DNA of 64,000 nucleotides from Cupriavidus sp. IDO (GCF_000812465.1 NZ_JWMA01000033.1:1-64000); one strand, 5' to 3'; counted from the first letter of the stretch, positions 18,887 through 27,750 are shown. Numbers and translations: made by a program. The notes: generated from the letters alone by a model not told the origin.

Positions 18887-19561
18887 ATGGCACGCATGAA
18901 ATTTATCTGTGACGCCGAGCGCTGCATCGAATGCAACAGCTGCGTCACCGCCTGCAAGAACGAGCACGAAGTGCCGTGGGGCGTGAACCGGCGCCGCGTG
19001 GTGACCGTCAATGACGGCGTGGTCGGGGCGGAGAAGTCGATCTCGGTGGCCTGCATGCATTGCTCGGACGCGCCCTGCATGGCGGTGTGCCCGGTCGATT
19101 GCTTCTACCGTACCGAGGACGGGGTGGTGCTGCACGACAAGGACGTCTGCATCGGCTGCGGCTACTGCTCGTACGCCTGCCCGTTCGGCGCGCCGCAGTT
19201 CCCGGCCACCGGCACGTTTGGCGTGCGCGGCAAGATGGACAAGTGCACGTTCTGCGCGGGCGGCCCGGAAAAGAATGGCAGCGAAGCCGAGTTCGAGAAG
19301 TACGGCCGCAACCGCCTGGCCGAGGGCAAGCTGCCGCTGTGCGCCGAAATGTGCTCGACCAAGGCGCTGCTCGGCGGCGACGGCGATGTGATTGCCGATA
19401 TCCTGCGCAACCGCGTGATCAAGCGCGGCAAGGGTGGCGATGTGTTCGGCTGGGGCACTGCCTACGGGACGACCAAGGGTGGCGAACAGGCGGCACCCGC
19501 GGCGCCGGCCGCGCCTGCTGCGCCTTCCGCACCTGCCACCGGAGGAGGGCAGCCGTCATGA
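18887..19561 (+). CDS. fdhB: Formate dehydrogenase iron-sulfur (beta) subunit
   Basis: 224-aa electron-transfer subunit with four [4Fe-4S] motifs: CIECNSCVTACK near the N-terminus, CMHCSDAPCMAVCP, CIGCGYCSYACP, and the CTFC...C...C group later. It has no own signal peptide, as expected for a partner exported together with Tat-dependent FdhA. It is shorter than E. coli FdnH (294 aa) and lacks that protein's C-terminal membrane helix, so it resembles the Wolinella-type FdhB. The tail is a low-complexity Ala/Pro stretch. Its stop overlaps the start of the next lipoprotein gene (ATGA), indicating translational coupling. Confidence 0.93.
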   Translation: MARMKFICDAERCIECNSCVTACKNEHEVPWGVNRRRVVTVNDGVVGAEKSISVACMHCSDAPCMAVCPVDCFYRTEDGVVLHDKDVCIGCGYCSYACPFGAPQFPATGTFGVRGKMDKCTFCAGGPEKNGSEAEFEKYGRNRLAEGKLPLCAEMCSTKALLGGDGDVIADILRNRVIKRGKGGDVFGWGTAYGTTKGGEQAAPAAPAAPAAPSAPATGGGQPS

Positions 19562-19794
19562 GCCGCCTCCGCACGATTGCCCTGCTGTCACTGTGCGGTG
19601 CCATGCTGGCGGCCTGCGGCGAGAAGCCGCAGACCATCGGCCCATCGCACCGGAAGTCGGACACGCAGGCCTACCAGGGCGCACCTGACGACCCGTTCGT
19701 GGTGAAGGGCTGGACGCCGGGCGACAAGACCAGCTGGCAGAACCAGATCCACGAGCGCAATCAGAACCAGAACGAATACAACCGCACGCAATGA
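19558..19794 (+). CDS. Small lipoprotein encoded between fdhB and fdhC
   Basis: 78-aa predicted lipoprotein: hydrophobic leader ending LAAC with Cys20 as lipidation site, then a short polar mature part rich in Gln and Asn (QIHERNQNQNEYN). The ATG at 19558 overlaps the fdhB stop by 4 bases and follows GGAGGAGGGC. No recognised domain. Coupled translation with fdhB and position before fdhC suggest an accessory role on the periplasmic side of the dehydrogenase, which is inference. Confidence 0.8.
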   Translation: MSRLRTIALLSLCGAMLAACGEKPQTIGPSHRKSDTQAYQGAPDDPFVVKGWTPGDKTSWQNQIHERNQNQNEYNRTQ

Positions 19795-19846
19795 CCGCGC
19801 AGCAGGGAAACCGGGCGCGAGCCATCGATGACCCGAAGGAGGGCAT

Positions 19847-21067
19847 ATGACGCCGACGCAGAATTCGTGCCGCGCGGGCCTGGCTGGTCGCTGGCGGGTT
19901 TGGCTGGCCGCCGGCGTGCTGGCCGTGGCCGGCAGCGGTGCAATCGCCCAGACCGCGGCATCCGCACCGCAGGCTCCGGCAACGCCGGCCGCCGCTGCCG
20001 CGGCCGACGCCAACAATCCGGCGACGCATCCGGTGCAGCCGTTTGCGGGCATCGCGTCCGAGAACATCTTCAACGTCCCGAAGCGCGATATCGCCGCCGA
20101 GGCGCAATCGCAGCAGGCCCGCACGAAGGAGCAGCCGGGCAACAACGCGCCGTTCTGGCGCGAAGTCAATTCCGACCAGGCGCACTACAGCAGCCTGCCT
20201 GCCAAGGAGGCCGGCGTGCTGATCCAGCGCACGGGGCAGAAGTGGCGCCTCTTTCGCAACGGCGTGATCACCGTGTGGGGTGGCTGGCTGGTGATCCTGG
20301 TGCCCGCCGCCATCCTGGCGTTCTTTGCCTGGCGGGGCATGATTCCGCTGCGCGAGCCGCGCACCGGCCGCCTGATCGAGCGCTTTACGCCCGCCGAGCG
20401 GGTCGTGCACTGGACCATGGCGATTTCGTTCGTGATCCTGGCGATCTCGGGCATCGTGATGCTGTTCGGCAAGCATTTCCTGCTGCCGGTGATGGGGCAT
20501 ACGCTGTTCGGCTGGCTGACATACCTGCTGAAGAACCTGCACAACGTGGCGGGGCCGGTCTTTACGCTCGCAATCATCGTTGCCTTCGTGATCTTCGTGC
20601 GCGACAACCTGCCCAGCCGTGACGACATCCGCTGGATCACCAGCCTGGGTGGCCTGATATCCGGCAAGCACGTGCCGAGCCATCGTTTCAATGCCGGTGA
20701 GAAGCTGTGGTTCTGGGGCGGGCTGGTGGTGTTCGGCCTGATCCTGTCGGCGACCGGCTGGGTGCTCGACATGATCGTGCCGGGCATGGACTACTACCGC
20801 GGCACCATGCAGATCGCCAACGTCATCCACGGCATCGCCGCCGTCCTGATGATCGCCATGGCCTGCGGGCATATCTACATGGGGACGATCGGCATGGAAG
20901 GCGCCTATCGCGCCATGCGCGACGGCTGGGTCGACGAGGCGTGGGCCAAGGAGCACCACGAACTCTGGTACGACGACATCAAGGCCGGCAAGATCCCCGT
21001 CCAGCGCTCCGCCACGCCCGACGCCGCAGCCGGCCGTCCCGGCCGGCGCAGCCCCGGCGAGGCCTGA
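19847..21067 (+). CDS. fdhC: Formate dehydrogenase cytochrome b (gamma) subunit
   Basis: 406-aa membrane subunit that anchors the dehydrogenase and carries b haems to reduce quinone. A signal sequence (residues ~10-35, ending GAIAQ) and a periplasmic N-terminal extension of ~95 residues precede the membrane part, which has about five hydrophobic segments. His residues typical of the cytochrome b556 family are visible: FTPAERVVHWTM, KNLHNVAGPVF, NVIHGIAAV and ACGHIYMG. The family ends with the motif DGWVDEAWAKEHHELWY. The extension makes it longer than E. coli FdnI (217 aa) and more like the FdhC/FdoI-long type of beta-proteobacteria. A ribosome site (GAAGGAGGG) precedes the start. Confidence 0.92.
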   Translation: MTPTQNSCRAGLAGRWRVWLAAGVLAVAGSGAIAQTAASAPQAPATPAAAAAADANNPATHPVQPFAGIASENIFNVPKRDIAAEAQSQQARTKEQPGNNAPFWREVNSDQAHYSSLPAKEAGVLIQRTGQKWRLFRNGVITVWGGWLVILVPAAILAFFAWRGMIPLREPRTGRLIERFTPAERVVHWTMAISFVILAISGIVMLFGKHFLLPVMGHTLFGWLTYLLKNLHNVAGPVFTLAIIVAFVIFVRDNLPSRDDIRWITSLGGLISGKHVPSHRFNAGEKLWFWGGLVVFGLILSATGWVLDMIVPGMDYYRGTMQIANVIHGIAAVLMIAMACGHIYMGTIGMEGAYRAMRDGWVDEAWAKEHHELWYDDIKAGKIPVQRSATPDAAAGRPGRRSPGEA

Positions 21068-21109
21068 GGCTGCGCGGCGTTCCACAGAACCGTTCAGGGT
21101 AACCAACCA

Positions 21110-21493
21110 ATGAAACGCATCCTGATGCTGATCGCCCTCGCCGCCAGCGCGGCTGGTACCGCCGGCGCCCTGGCCAAGCTGCCGCCGCCGACCGACGCGC
21201 AGAAGGCCAAGGCCGAGGAAACCAAGGCCCGCACTGCCTGGACCGACAAAGTGGCGGCCTACAAGCTCTGCCAGGTGCAGGACAAGACGGCCGCGCGCTA
21301 CTACAGCGACATGAAGGCGCAGGGCAAACAGACCAAGGAGCCGATGCAGACGCCGGCCTGTGCCGACCCCGGGCCATTCGTGCCACCGTCCGCCGCATCC
21401 GCGCCGGCTGCGGCGCCCGCTCCCGCTCCCGGTCCCGCGGCCGAGGCGAAGCCTGCCGCCGCGGCAGTACAATCGCCAGCGAAGGCACCGTAA
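21110..21493 (+). CDS. Small secreted protein of unknown function in fdh operon
   Basis: 127-aa protein with a signal peptide (MKRILMLIALAASAAGTAGALA). The mature N-terminal half is helical and charged (DAQKAKAEETKARTAWTDKVAAYKLCQVQDKTAARYY in pieces) and holds two Cys (in KLCQVQD and PACADPGPF) that could form a disulfide. The C-terminal ~40 residues are a Pro/Ala linker with no structure expected. I do not recognise a named family. It sits 42 bases after fdhC and 64 before fdhD, so it belongs to the fdh transcription unit and probably acts in the periplasm. Confidence 0.78.
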   Translation: MKRILMLIALAASAAGTAGALAKLPPPTDAQKAKAEETKARTAWTDKVAAYKLCQVQDKTAARYYSDMKAQGKQTKEPMQTPACADPGPFVPPSAASAPAAAPAPAPGPAAEAKPAAAAVQSPAKAP

Positions 21494-21557
21494 TTCGCGC
21501 CCCATGGCAGGCCCGGCCGGCATGGGGCAATCTCCGTAGCCCGCGTCTGAGCCATCC

Positions 21558-22388
21558 ATGCCCCTGCGTCCCGAGCTTACCCAGGCAGCCGTTCCCCTGA
21601 TCGAAGAAGTCGAGGTCGTCGACGAGCAGGGCCGTGTGCGCCCGGCCTACCTGCCCGGCGAGCGCCCGCTGACGGTCTATCTCGACAAGCGCGAGCTGGT
21701 CACGCTGATGACGCTGGGCGGTGCCCCCGAGCACCTGGTGCTGGGCTATCTGCGCAACCAGCGGCTGGTGGAGTCGATCGAGGACATTGCCGCGGTGCAG
21801 GTGGACTGGGAAACCGAATCGGCGGCGGTCACGACGCGCACCGGTGTCGACCGCATCGAAGAGCGCACAGCCCGCCGCGTGGTCACCACCGGTTGCGGCC
21901 AGGGCACGGTGTTCGGTTCGCTGCTCGACGAAATCGACAATATCCGGCTGCCGGTCGGTGCCACGCTCGAGCAGGACACGCTCTACAGCATCGTCGATAC
22001 CATCCGCCTGCAGCAGTCGGTCTACAAGCAGGCCGGCTCCGTGCATGGCTGCGCGCTGTTCAAGGGCAGCGACATGCTGATGTTCGTGGAGGACGTGGGC
22101 CGGCATAACGCGGTGGACGCCATTGCCGGCCGCATGTGGCTGGAGGATATGGGTGGCGACGACAAGATTTTCTATACCACCGGCCGCCTGACCTCGGAAA
22201 TGGTCATCAAAGGTGCCCAGATGGGCATTCCGTTCCTGCTGTCGCGCTCGGGCGTGACGCAGATGGGCTACCAGATGGCACAGCGCGTCAACCTGACGCT
22301 GTTCGCGCGCTGCACCGGCAAGCATTTCCTGCTCTATACGGGCCGGGAGCGCTTCCGCCACCGGTTGCCGGAAGATGCGGTGGCGTAG
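21558..22388 (+). CDS. fdhD: Formate dehydrogenase accessory sulfurtransferase FdhD
   Basis: 276-aa FdhD-family protein. FdhD moves sulfur from IscS to the molybdenum cofactor before it is inserted into formate dehydrogenase, and is required for activity. Family segments are visible: a central [29 protein letters not shown] and [12 protein letters not shown]. In E. coli the sulfur carrier loop is CxxC; here Cys113 is followed by G-Q-G, so only one of the two Cys is present at this place. Last gene of the fdh locus; dcd begins 104 bases downstream. Confidence 0.93.
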   Translation: MPLRPELTQAAVPLIEEVEVVDEQGRVRPAYLPGERPLTVYLDKRELVTLMTLGGAPEHLVLGYLRNQRLVESIEDIAAVQVDWETESAAVTTRTGVDRIEERTARRVVTTGCGQGTVFGSLLDEIDNIRLPVGATLEQDTLYSIVDTIRLQQSVYKQAGSVHGCALFKGSDMLMFVEDVGRHNAVDAIAGRMWLEDMGGDDKIFYTTGRLTSEMVIKGAQMGIPFLLSRSGVTQMGYQMAQRVNLTLFARCTGKHFLLYTGRERFRHRLPEDAVA

Positions 22389-22492
22389 CCGGCACTTCCA
22401 GTCGGTTTCGTGCAAGGGCGGTGGGCCGGAATGGTTGTACAATTCGCGGCACTCTGAGCCAGCGCCTATTGTCCAACCTCCCTCCAACCTCT

Positions 22493-23059
22493 ATGAGCAT
22501 CAAATCCGACAAGTGGATCCGCCGCATGGCGGAACAGCACGGCATGATCGAGCCGTTCCAGCCAGGCCAGGTCCGGGAGCAGGACGGGCGCAAGATCGTC
22601 TCGTACGGCACCTCGAGCTACGGCTACGATATCCGCTGCGCCGACGAGTTCAAGATCTTCACCAATATCAACAGCACCATCGTCGATCCGAAGAACTTCG
22701 ACGAGAAATCGTTCGTGGATTTCAGGGGCGATGTCTGCATCATCCCGCCCAACTCCTTCGCGCTGGCGCGCACGATGGAGTATTTCCGCATTCCGCGCAG
22801 CGTTCTGACCATCTGCCTGGGCAAGAGCACCTATGCCCGCTGCGGCATCATCGTCAACGTGACGCCGTTCGAGCCGGAATGGGAAGGCTATGTGACGCTG
22901 GAGTTCTCCAACACTACGCCGCTGCCCGCCAAGATCTACGCGGGTGAGGGTTGCGCGCAGGTATTGTTCTTCGAAAGCGATGAGGTCTGCGAGACCTCGT
23001 ACCGTGACCGGGGCGGCAAGTACCAGGGCCAGCACGGTGTCACACTGCCCAAGACCTGA
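22493..23059 (+). CDS. dcd: dCTP deaminase
   Basis: 188-aa enzyme that deaminates dCTP to dUTP, feeding dTMP synthesis in the cytoplasm. The length matches the family (193 aa in E. coli). Family motifs are clear: SYGYDIRC near residue 42, the catalytic region [23 protein letters not shown], and the closing GGKYQGQ.GVTLP. The start is the ATG at 22493 without a strong ribosome site. No functional link to the fdh genes upstream is expected. Confidence 0.96.
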   Translation: MSIKSDKWIRRMAEQHGMIEPFQPGQVREQDGRKIVSYGTSSYGYDIRCADEFKIFTNINSTIVDPKNFDEKSFVDFRGDVCIIPPNSFALARTMEYFRIPRSVLTICLGKSTYARCGIIVNVTPFEPEWEGYVTLEFSNTTPLPAKIYAGEGCAQVLFFESDEVCETSYRDRGGKYQGQHGVTLPKT

Positions 23060-23123
23060 GCGCATTACAATGCCGGCGTCTGCCGGCCGCGCGGCCCTCC
23101 GGGGGCGCCAAAACCTGACGTCA

Positions 23124-23170
23124 GAGCCACATGCCGCCGCCGCGGGGAACTCCCCGGCGGCCATGTGGCT
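23124..23170 (+). promoter_or_regulatory. Large hairpin in the leader of the decarboxylase gene
   Basis: AGCCACATG (23124-23132) pairs perfectly with CATGTGGCT (23162-23170), and the interior adds further GC pairs (GCCGCC with GGCGGC, CGGGG with CCCCG). It lies 41 bases before the decarboxylase ATG and 64 bases after dcd. There is only a weak T-rich tail (CCTTTATG). It may be the dcd terminator or a leader structure acting on the decarboxylase; sequence alone does not decide. Confidence 0.5.
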
Positions 23171-23211
23171 CAAGTCCTTTATGTCCAGCTTTCCTCCATC
23201 AAGGATGCCCG

Positions 23212-25482
23212 ATGAAATTCCGCTTTCCCGTCATCATCATTGACGAAGACTTCCGCTCCGAGAACATCTCCGGCTCGGGCATCCGCGCGCTGGCCGAAGC
23301 GATCGAGAAAGAAGGCATGGAGGTGATGGGCCTGACCAGCTACGGCGACCTGACCTCGTTCGCCCAGCAATCGAGCCGGGCCTCGAGCTTTATCGTGTCG
23401 ATCGACGACGACGAGTTCGTGCGTGCCGACGACCAGCCCGAAGCCGCCGCCATCGAGAAACTGCGCGCATTCGTCAACGAAGTGCGCCGCCGCAACTCGG
23501 ACCTGCCGATCTTCCTGTACGGTGAAACGCGCACCTCGCGCCATATCCCCAACGATATCCTGCGCGAGCTGCACGGCTTCATCCACATGTTCGAGGACAC
23601 GCCCGAATTCGTGGCACGCCATATCATCCGTGAAGCCAAGGTCTACCTCGACACGCTGGCGCCGCCGTTCTTCAAGGCCCTGATCGACTACGCGCAGGAC
23701 AGCTCGTATTCGTGGCACTGCCCGGGCCACTCGGGCGGCGTCGCGTTCCTGAAGAGCCCGGTCGGCCAGGTGTTCCACCAGTTCTTCGGCGAGAACATGC
23801 TGCGCGCCGACGTCTGCAACGCGGTGGATGAACTCGGCCAGCTGCTTGACCACACCGGCCCCGTGGCCGCGTCGGAGCGCAATGCGGCGCGCATCTTCAA
23901 CTCCGACCACATGTATTTCGTCACCAACGGCACGTCGACCTCGAACAAGATGGTGTGGCACGCCAATGTGGCGCCGGGCGATATCGTGGTGGTGGATCGC
24001 AACTGCCACAAGTCGATCCTGCACGCGATCATGATGACGGGCGCAATCCCCGTGTTCCTGATGCCGACGCGCAACCACTACGGCATCATCGGGCCGATCC
24101 CCAAGAGCGAGTTCGATCCCGAGACGATCCGCCGCAAGATTGCCAATCACCCGTTCGCCAGCAAGGCCAAGAACCAGAAGCCGCGCATCCTGACCATTAC
24201 CCAGGGTACCTACGACGGCGTGCTGTACAACGCCGAGCAGATCAAGGAAATGCTGGCTTCCGAGATCGATACGCTGCACTTCGACGAGGCCTGGCTGCCG
24301 CACGCGGCGTTCCACGATTTCTATCGCAACATGCACGCGATCGGCAAGGACCGCCCGCGCAGCAAGGACGCGCTGGTGTTCGCCACGCAGTCCACGCACA
24401 AGCTGCTGGCCGGCCTGTCGCAGGCTTCGCAGATCCTCGTGCAGGACTCGGAAACGCGCAAGCTGGACCGCTACCGCTTCAACGAGGCCTACCTGATGCA
24501 TACCTCGACCAGCCCGCAGTATTCGATCATTGCCTCGTGCGACGTCGCCGCGGCCATGATGGAAGCGCCGGGCGGCACCGCGCTGGTGGAAGAGAGCATC
24601 CAGGAAGCGCTGGACTTCCGCCGCGCCATGCGCAAGGTGGAAGGCGACTACGAAGCTGGCAACAACGGCGACTGGTGGTTCAAGGTGTGGGGCCCGGACG
24701 CGCTGATCGAAGACGGCATCGGCGACCGCGAAGAATGGATGCTCAAAGCCAACGAGCGCTGGCACGGCTTCGGCGACCTGGCCGACGGCTTCAACCTGCT
24801 CGACCCGATCAAGGCCACCATCATCACCCCGGGCCTGGACGTGGACGGCGAGTTCAGCGAGCGCGGCATCCCGGCGGCCATCGTCACCAAGTACCTGGCC
24901 GAGCACGGCATCATCATCGAGAAGACCGGGCTTTACTCGTTCTTCATCATGTTCACTATTGGCATCACCAAGGGCCGCTGGAACTCGCTGGTGACCGAGC
25001 TGCAGCAGTTCAAGGACGACTACGACCAGAACCAGCCGCTGTGGCGCGTGCTGCCGGAATTCGTGGCCAAGCACCCGCAGTACGAGCGCATGGGCCTGCG
25101 TGACCTGTGCGACGCCATCCACAGCGTGTACAAGGCCAACGACGTCGCCCGCGTGACCACCGAGATGTACCTGTCGGACATGGAGCCGGCGATGAAGCCG
25201 TCGGACGCCTGGGCCATGATGGCCCACCGCGAGATCGAGCGCGTGCCGGTCGATGAGCTGGAAGGCCGCGTCACCGCCATCCTGCTGACGCCGTATCCGC
25301 CGGGCATCCCGCTGCTGATTCCGGGCGAACGCTTCAACCGCACCATCGTGCAGTACCTGAAGTTCGCCCGCGAGTTCAACAAGCTGTTTCCGGGCTTCGA
25401 GACCGACATCCACGGGCTGGTGGAGGAAGAGGTGGACGGGAAGACCGCGTACTTCGTGGATTGCGTGAAGCAGGGCGGCTGA
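23212..25482 (+). CDS. Orn/Lys/Arg decarboxylase (PLP-dependent, AdiA-like)
   Basis: 756-aa fold-type I PLP enzyme that decarboxylates a basic amino acid, making a polyamine or agmatine and consuming a proton. Length matches E. coli arginine decarboxylase AdiA (755 aa) better than SpeC or CadA (711-715 aa). The N-terminal wing domain covers ~130 residues, followed by HCPGHSGG, HFDEAW (the PLP-nitrogen Asp) and STHKLLAGLSQ with the Schiff-base Lys397. The C-terminal domain closes it. Substrate cannot be fixed from sequence here. An in-frame start upstream at 23131 lies in the leader hairpin and is rejected. A strong terminator follows. Confidence 0.9.
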   Translation: MKFRFPVIIIDEDFRSENISGSGIRALAEAIEKEGMEVMGLTSYGDLTSFAQQSSRASSFIVSIDDDEFVRADDQPEAAAIEKLRAFVNEVRRRNSDLPIFLYGETRTSRHIPNDILRELHGFIHMFEDTPEFVARHIIREAKVYLDTLAPPFFKALIDYAQDSSYSWHCPGHSGGVAFLKSPVGQVFHQFFGENMLRADVCNAVDELGQLLDHTGPVAASERNAARIFNSDHMYFVTNGTSTSNKMVWHANVAPGDIVVVDRNCHKSILHAIMMTGAIPVFLMPTRNHYGIIGPIPKSEFDPETIRRKIANHPFASKAKNQKPRILTITQGTYDGVLYNAEQIKEMLASEIDTLHFDEAWLPHAAFHDFYRNMHAIGKDRPRSKDALVFATQSTHKLLAGLSQASQILVQDSETRKLDRYRFNEAYLMHTSTSPQYSIIASCDVAAAMMEAPGGTALVEESIQEALDFRRAMRKVEGDYEAGNNGDWWFKVWGPDALIEDGIGDREEWMLKANERWHGFGDLADGFNLLDPIKATIITPGLDVDGEFSERGIPAAIVTKYLAEHGIIIEKTGLYSFFIMFTIGITKGRWNSLVTELQQFKDDYDQNQPLWRVLPEFVAKHPQYERMGLRDLCDAIHSVYKANDVARVTTEMYLSDMEPAMKPSDAWAMMAHREIERVPVDELEGRVTAILLTPYPPGIPLLIPGERFNRTIVQYLKFAREFNKLFPGFETDIHGLVEEEVDGKTAYFVDCVKQGG

Positions 25483-25505
25483 AGCTGCCGTTGACCAGAC
25501 CGAAA

Positions 25506-25536
25506 GGCCCCGCAGCGATGCGGGGCCCTTTCATTT
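25506..25536 (+). terminator. Intrinsic terminator of the decarboxylase gene
   Basis: Perfect 9-bp stem GGCCCCGCA/TGCGGGGCC with GCGA loop (25506-25527), followed by CTTTCATTT, 23 bases past the stop. Confidence 0.85.
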
Positions 25537-25560
25537 GGCGCGCCACTTTACCGGCCGGGC

Positions 25561-25940
25561 TCAGGCAAAGGGATTGAGCAACGTCGCGCCGGTGCCGGCA
25601 AAATCGTCCACATTGCGCGTGACGAGCGTCAGATCATGAATCAGCGCTGTTGCGGCAATGAATTTGTCGAGCGCATGCTCGGCCCGGCGCACGCGCAGCC
25701 TGCCCCAGACCTGGGCGATGTCCGCATCCACCGGCAGGATGTACTGCGCGAACTCGTCCAGCACACGCTGCCCAGCCACCGCTCCAGCCTGTCCGCCTGC
25801 GATACGTCGCCCCGATGGCGAATCAGCGCAACCCCGCGCCGCAGTTCGCCCACGGTCAGTACCGACAGATAGAGCGCGGCGTTGTCCCGGATTGCCTGCC
25901 GAAAGAAGTCGCGCACGCCGCACAAGCCTTCGCGACGCCG
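25561..25940 (-). pseudogene. Decapitated, frameshifted PIN-domain (VapC/FitB-like) toxin remnant
   Basis: Two overlapping minus-strand frames together spell one PIN protein. The upstream part (25925 down to ~25765) reads GVRDFFRQA, then LYLSVLTVGELRRGVAL. The downstream part (~25765 to 25561) reads LDEFAQYILPVD, ALDKFIAATALIHDLTLVTRNVDDF and a terminal NPFA. The join needs a frame change near 25765. The N-terminus with the first catalytic Asp (usually LLDTNVxSE) is missing: upstream the frame reaches REGLCGVRDF and then runs into the P450 stop codon at 25941-25943. No antitoxin gene is present. Such toxins are tRNA/RNA-cleaving nucleases when intact; this copy should be dead. A sequencing error could explain the frameshift but not the lost start. 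Confidence 0.75.
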
Positions 25941-27749
25941 TCAGCCATGGGCATGCCGCGCGCCAAACACCACCCGCAGCCCGGTCGGCATCATCGTGAA
26001 GCCAAAGGCCTCGTCGACCGGCCCCGAGCCCGGCGCGTGACTAAGCATGAATTGCCGGCACACCATCGACAGCGCAGCCTTGATCTCGAGCAGGGCCAGG
26101 CTGCGGCCCGGGCACAGGCGTGGCCCCGAGCCGAAGGGCACGAAGCCGCTGCGATGATGGGCCGCGGCCGAGTCTTCCAGCCAGCGCTCCGGCCGGAACT
26201 CGCGGGCGGCGGCGAAGCTGCTGTCGCTGAGGACGTTGGGCCGGGTCAGCAGCATGATTGTGGTGCCTCGCGGCAGCAGGTATCCGCCAATCTCGACGTC
26301 TTCGTTGGGCTCGAGAAAGAAGAGCGGTGCAACCGGCTTGAGGCGCAGCGATTCTTGCGCCACCGCGTCGATGTAGACGAGCCGCGCGGCGTCCCCGAAG
26401 TCTTTGAGCACATAGCTCTCGCCCAGCACGGCATCCGCCTCTTGCTGCATCTTGCGCTGGACCGCGGGGCTGCAGCACATGAAGTGCATCATCCAGGCGA
26501 TGGTATTGGCGGTGGTGTCTTCGCCCGCCAGCAGCATGGTGAAGATATTGGCATACAGCTCGTCATCGCTGAGCGGGGCCTCGCCCGCCGCCTGCGCGGC
26601 GATCATGGCTTCCAGGAAATTGCTGGGATGTGCCGCGCGGTCCGGAGATTGCGCGAGCCGCCGGCGCGCCGCCGCGATGAATTCGCCAATCGCATCGCGT
26701 GCCGCCTCCACGGCACGGTCGAATGCGCGGTCGGCCGGCAGCCGGAAGTAGTGCCAGTACGGAAACGGCGCATTCACGCGCTGGCTGACCATTGGCAGGA
26801 TTTGCTGGAGGTGTTGCTGGATGGTGCCGCCCTCGCGCTCCAGGGTGTTCATGTCATAGCCGAAGGCCAGGCTGGTGGTGACATCGACCGTGTATCGCAT
26901 CAGGTCGCGCTGCACGTCGACCGGCCACCGGTTGGCGGCGGCCTGTTCCCAACGATGCTTCAGTCTCAGGGTAACGACGGCAAGGGTCGGAAAGAAGTCG
27001 CGCAGGTGCTGGGCGTCGAGTGCTTGCGCGACGGGCCGGCGCTGCCTGCGCCAGTCCGCACCTTCGGCGGAAAACACGCCCACGCTGCCGATTTCGCGCG
27101 ACAGTGCTTCGATGGCGCTGGCCCGGCGAAAGGTCTCGGGCCGGTCGTGAAGGATCCGGTCGATCCATTCGCCATGCGAAATCACCACGACCGGGCGGCG
27201 CATCAGGTTGAACCGGTAGATCGGACCGTATGCGTCGCACCATCGCTCGAGGTCGATGTGGAGCTGGGTTTTCCGCAACTGGAGGGTGCTGCCCAGCAAT
27301 GGGAGGCCCTTCGGGCCCGGGAGCTCTGACAACGATCGCGCCGGGGTACCGGCGGCCGCCGTAGCCGAATCCAGTCCGCTTTGCTGCGCAGCCTGGCGCT
27401 TCCAGGCGAGGATCTCGGCACGATCCAGAAACAATTCTCCGCCTGCGACCATGGCGGTGAAGCGCTGCAGGCAGACATCGGGCTGGTCGACCTTCACGCC
27501 CGATGCACAGGCGAATCGCCAGCCATGCCCGCGGCACGTCAGGATGCCGCCGTCGATAGTGCCTTCCGCCAGCAATGTGCCCCGATGCGGGCAGCGGCCC
27601 TGGTAGGCCGAGACCGCGCCGCCATGGCGGACCAGCACGATGTCAACGCCCTCGACCTGCGCCGGCAGGGCACTGCCCTCGCTGAGGGCGACGGCGGACG
27701 CCACCCGCACCCTGTCGCCGGCGCTGATCGGTTCATGGCGCGCAGCCAT
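25941..27749 (-). CDS. Rieske [2Fe-2S] domain-cytochrome P450 fusion monooxygenase
   Basis: 602-aa soluble protein in two parts. Residues ~8-115 are a Rieske ferredoxin-like domain with ligands C53-x-H55 and C72-x2-H75 (CPHRG, CRGHGW). A linker of ~25 residues leads to a full P450 starting at LPGPKGLPLLG (~residue 143). P450 hallmarks: AGEDTT oxygen-activation helix at 408-413, E466-x-x-R469, a PERW segment, and the haem loop FGSGPRLCPG with Cys546. Presumably the Rieske cluster feeds electrons to the haem; no reductase is encoded nearby and the substrate is unknown. The ATG at 27749 directly follows the cupin stop (TGACATG); an ATG at 27773 would add 8 residues and overlap the cupin. The normal bacterial P450 is ~400-470 aa without this domain. 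Confidence 0.9.
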   Translation of the reverse strand: MAARHEPISAGDRVRVASAVALSEGSALPAQVEGVDIVLVRHGGAVSAYQGRCPHRGTLLAEGTIDGGILTCRGHGWRFACASGVKVDQPDVCLQRFTAMVAGGELFLDRAEILAWKRQAAQQSGLDSATAAAGTPARSLSELPGPKGLPLLGSTLQLRKTQLHIDLERWCDAYGPIYRFNLMRRPVVVISHGEWIDRILHDRPETFRRASAIEALSREIGSVGVFSAEGADWRRQRRPVAQALDAQHLRDFFPTLAVVTLRLKHRWEQAAANRWPVDVQRDLMRYTVDVTTSLAFGYDMNTLEREGGTIQQHLQQILPMVSQRVNAPFPYWHYFRLPADRAFDRAVEAARDAIGEFIAAARRRLAQSPDRAAHPSNFLEAMIAAQAAGEAPLSDDELYANIFTMLLAGEDTTANTIAWMMHFMCCSPAVQRKMQQEADAVLGESYVLKDFGDAARLVYIDAVAQESLRLKPVAPLFFLEPNEDVEIGGYLLPRGTTIMLLTRPNVLSDSSFAAAREFRPERWLEDSAAAHHRSGFVPFGSGPRLCPGRSLALLEIKAALSMVCRQFMLSHAPGSGPVDEAFGFTMMPTGLRVVFGARHAHG

Positions 27750-27750
27750 G

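Noticed and set aside
16421..19135. 904-codon open frame opposite fdhA
   Set aside because: Shadow of fdhA; His/Arg/Val-rich with no start signal.
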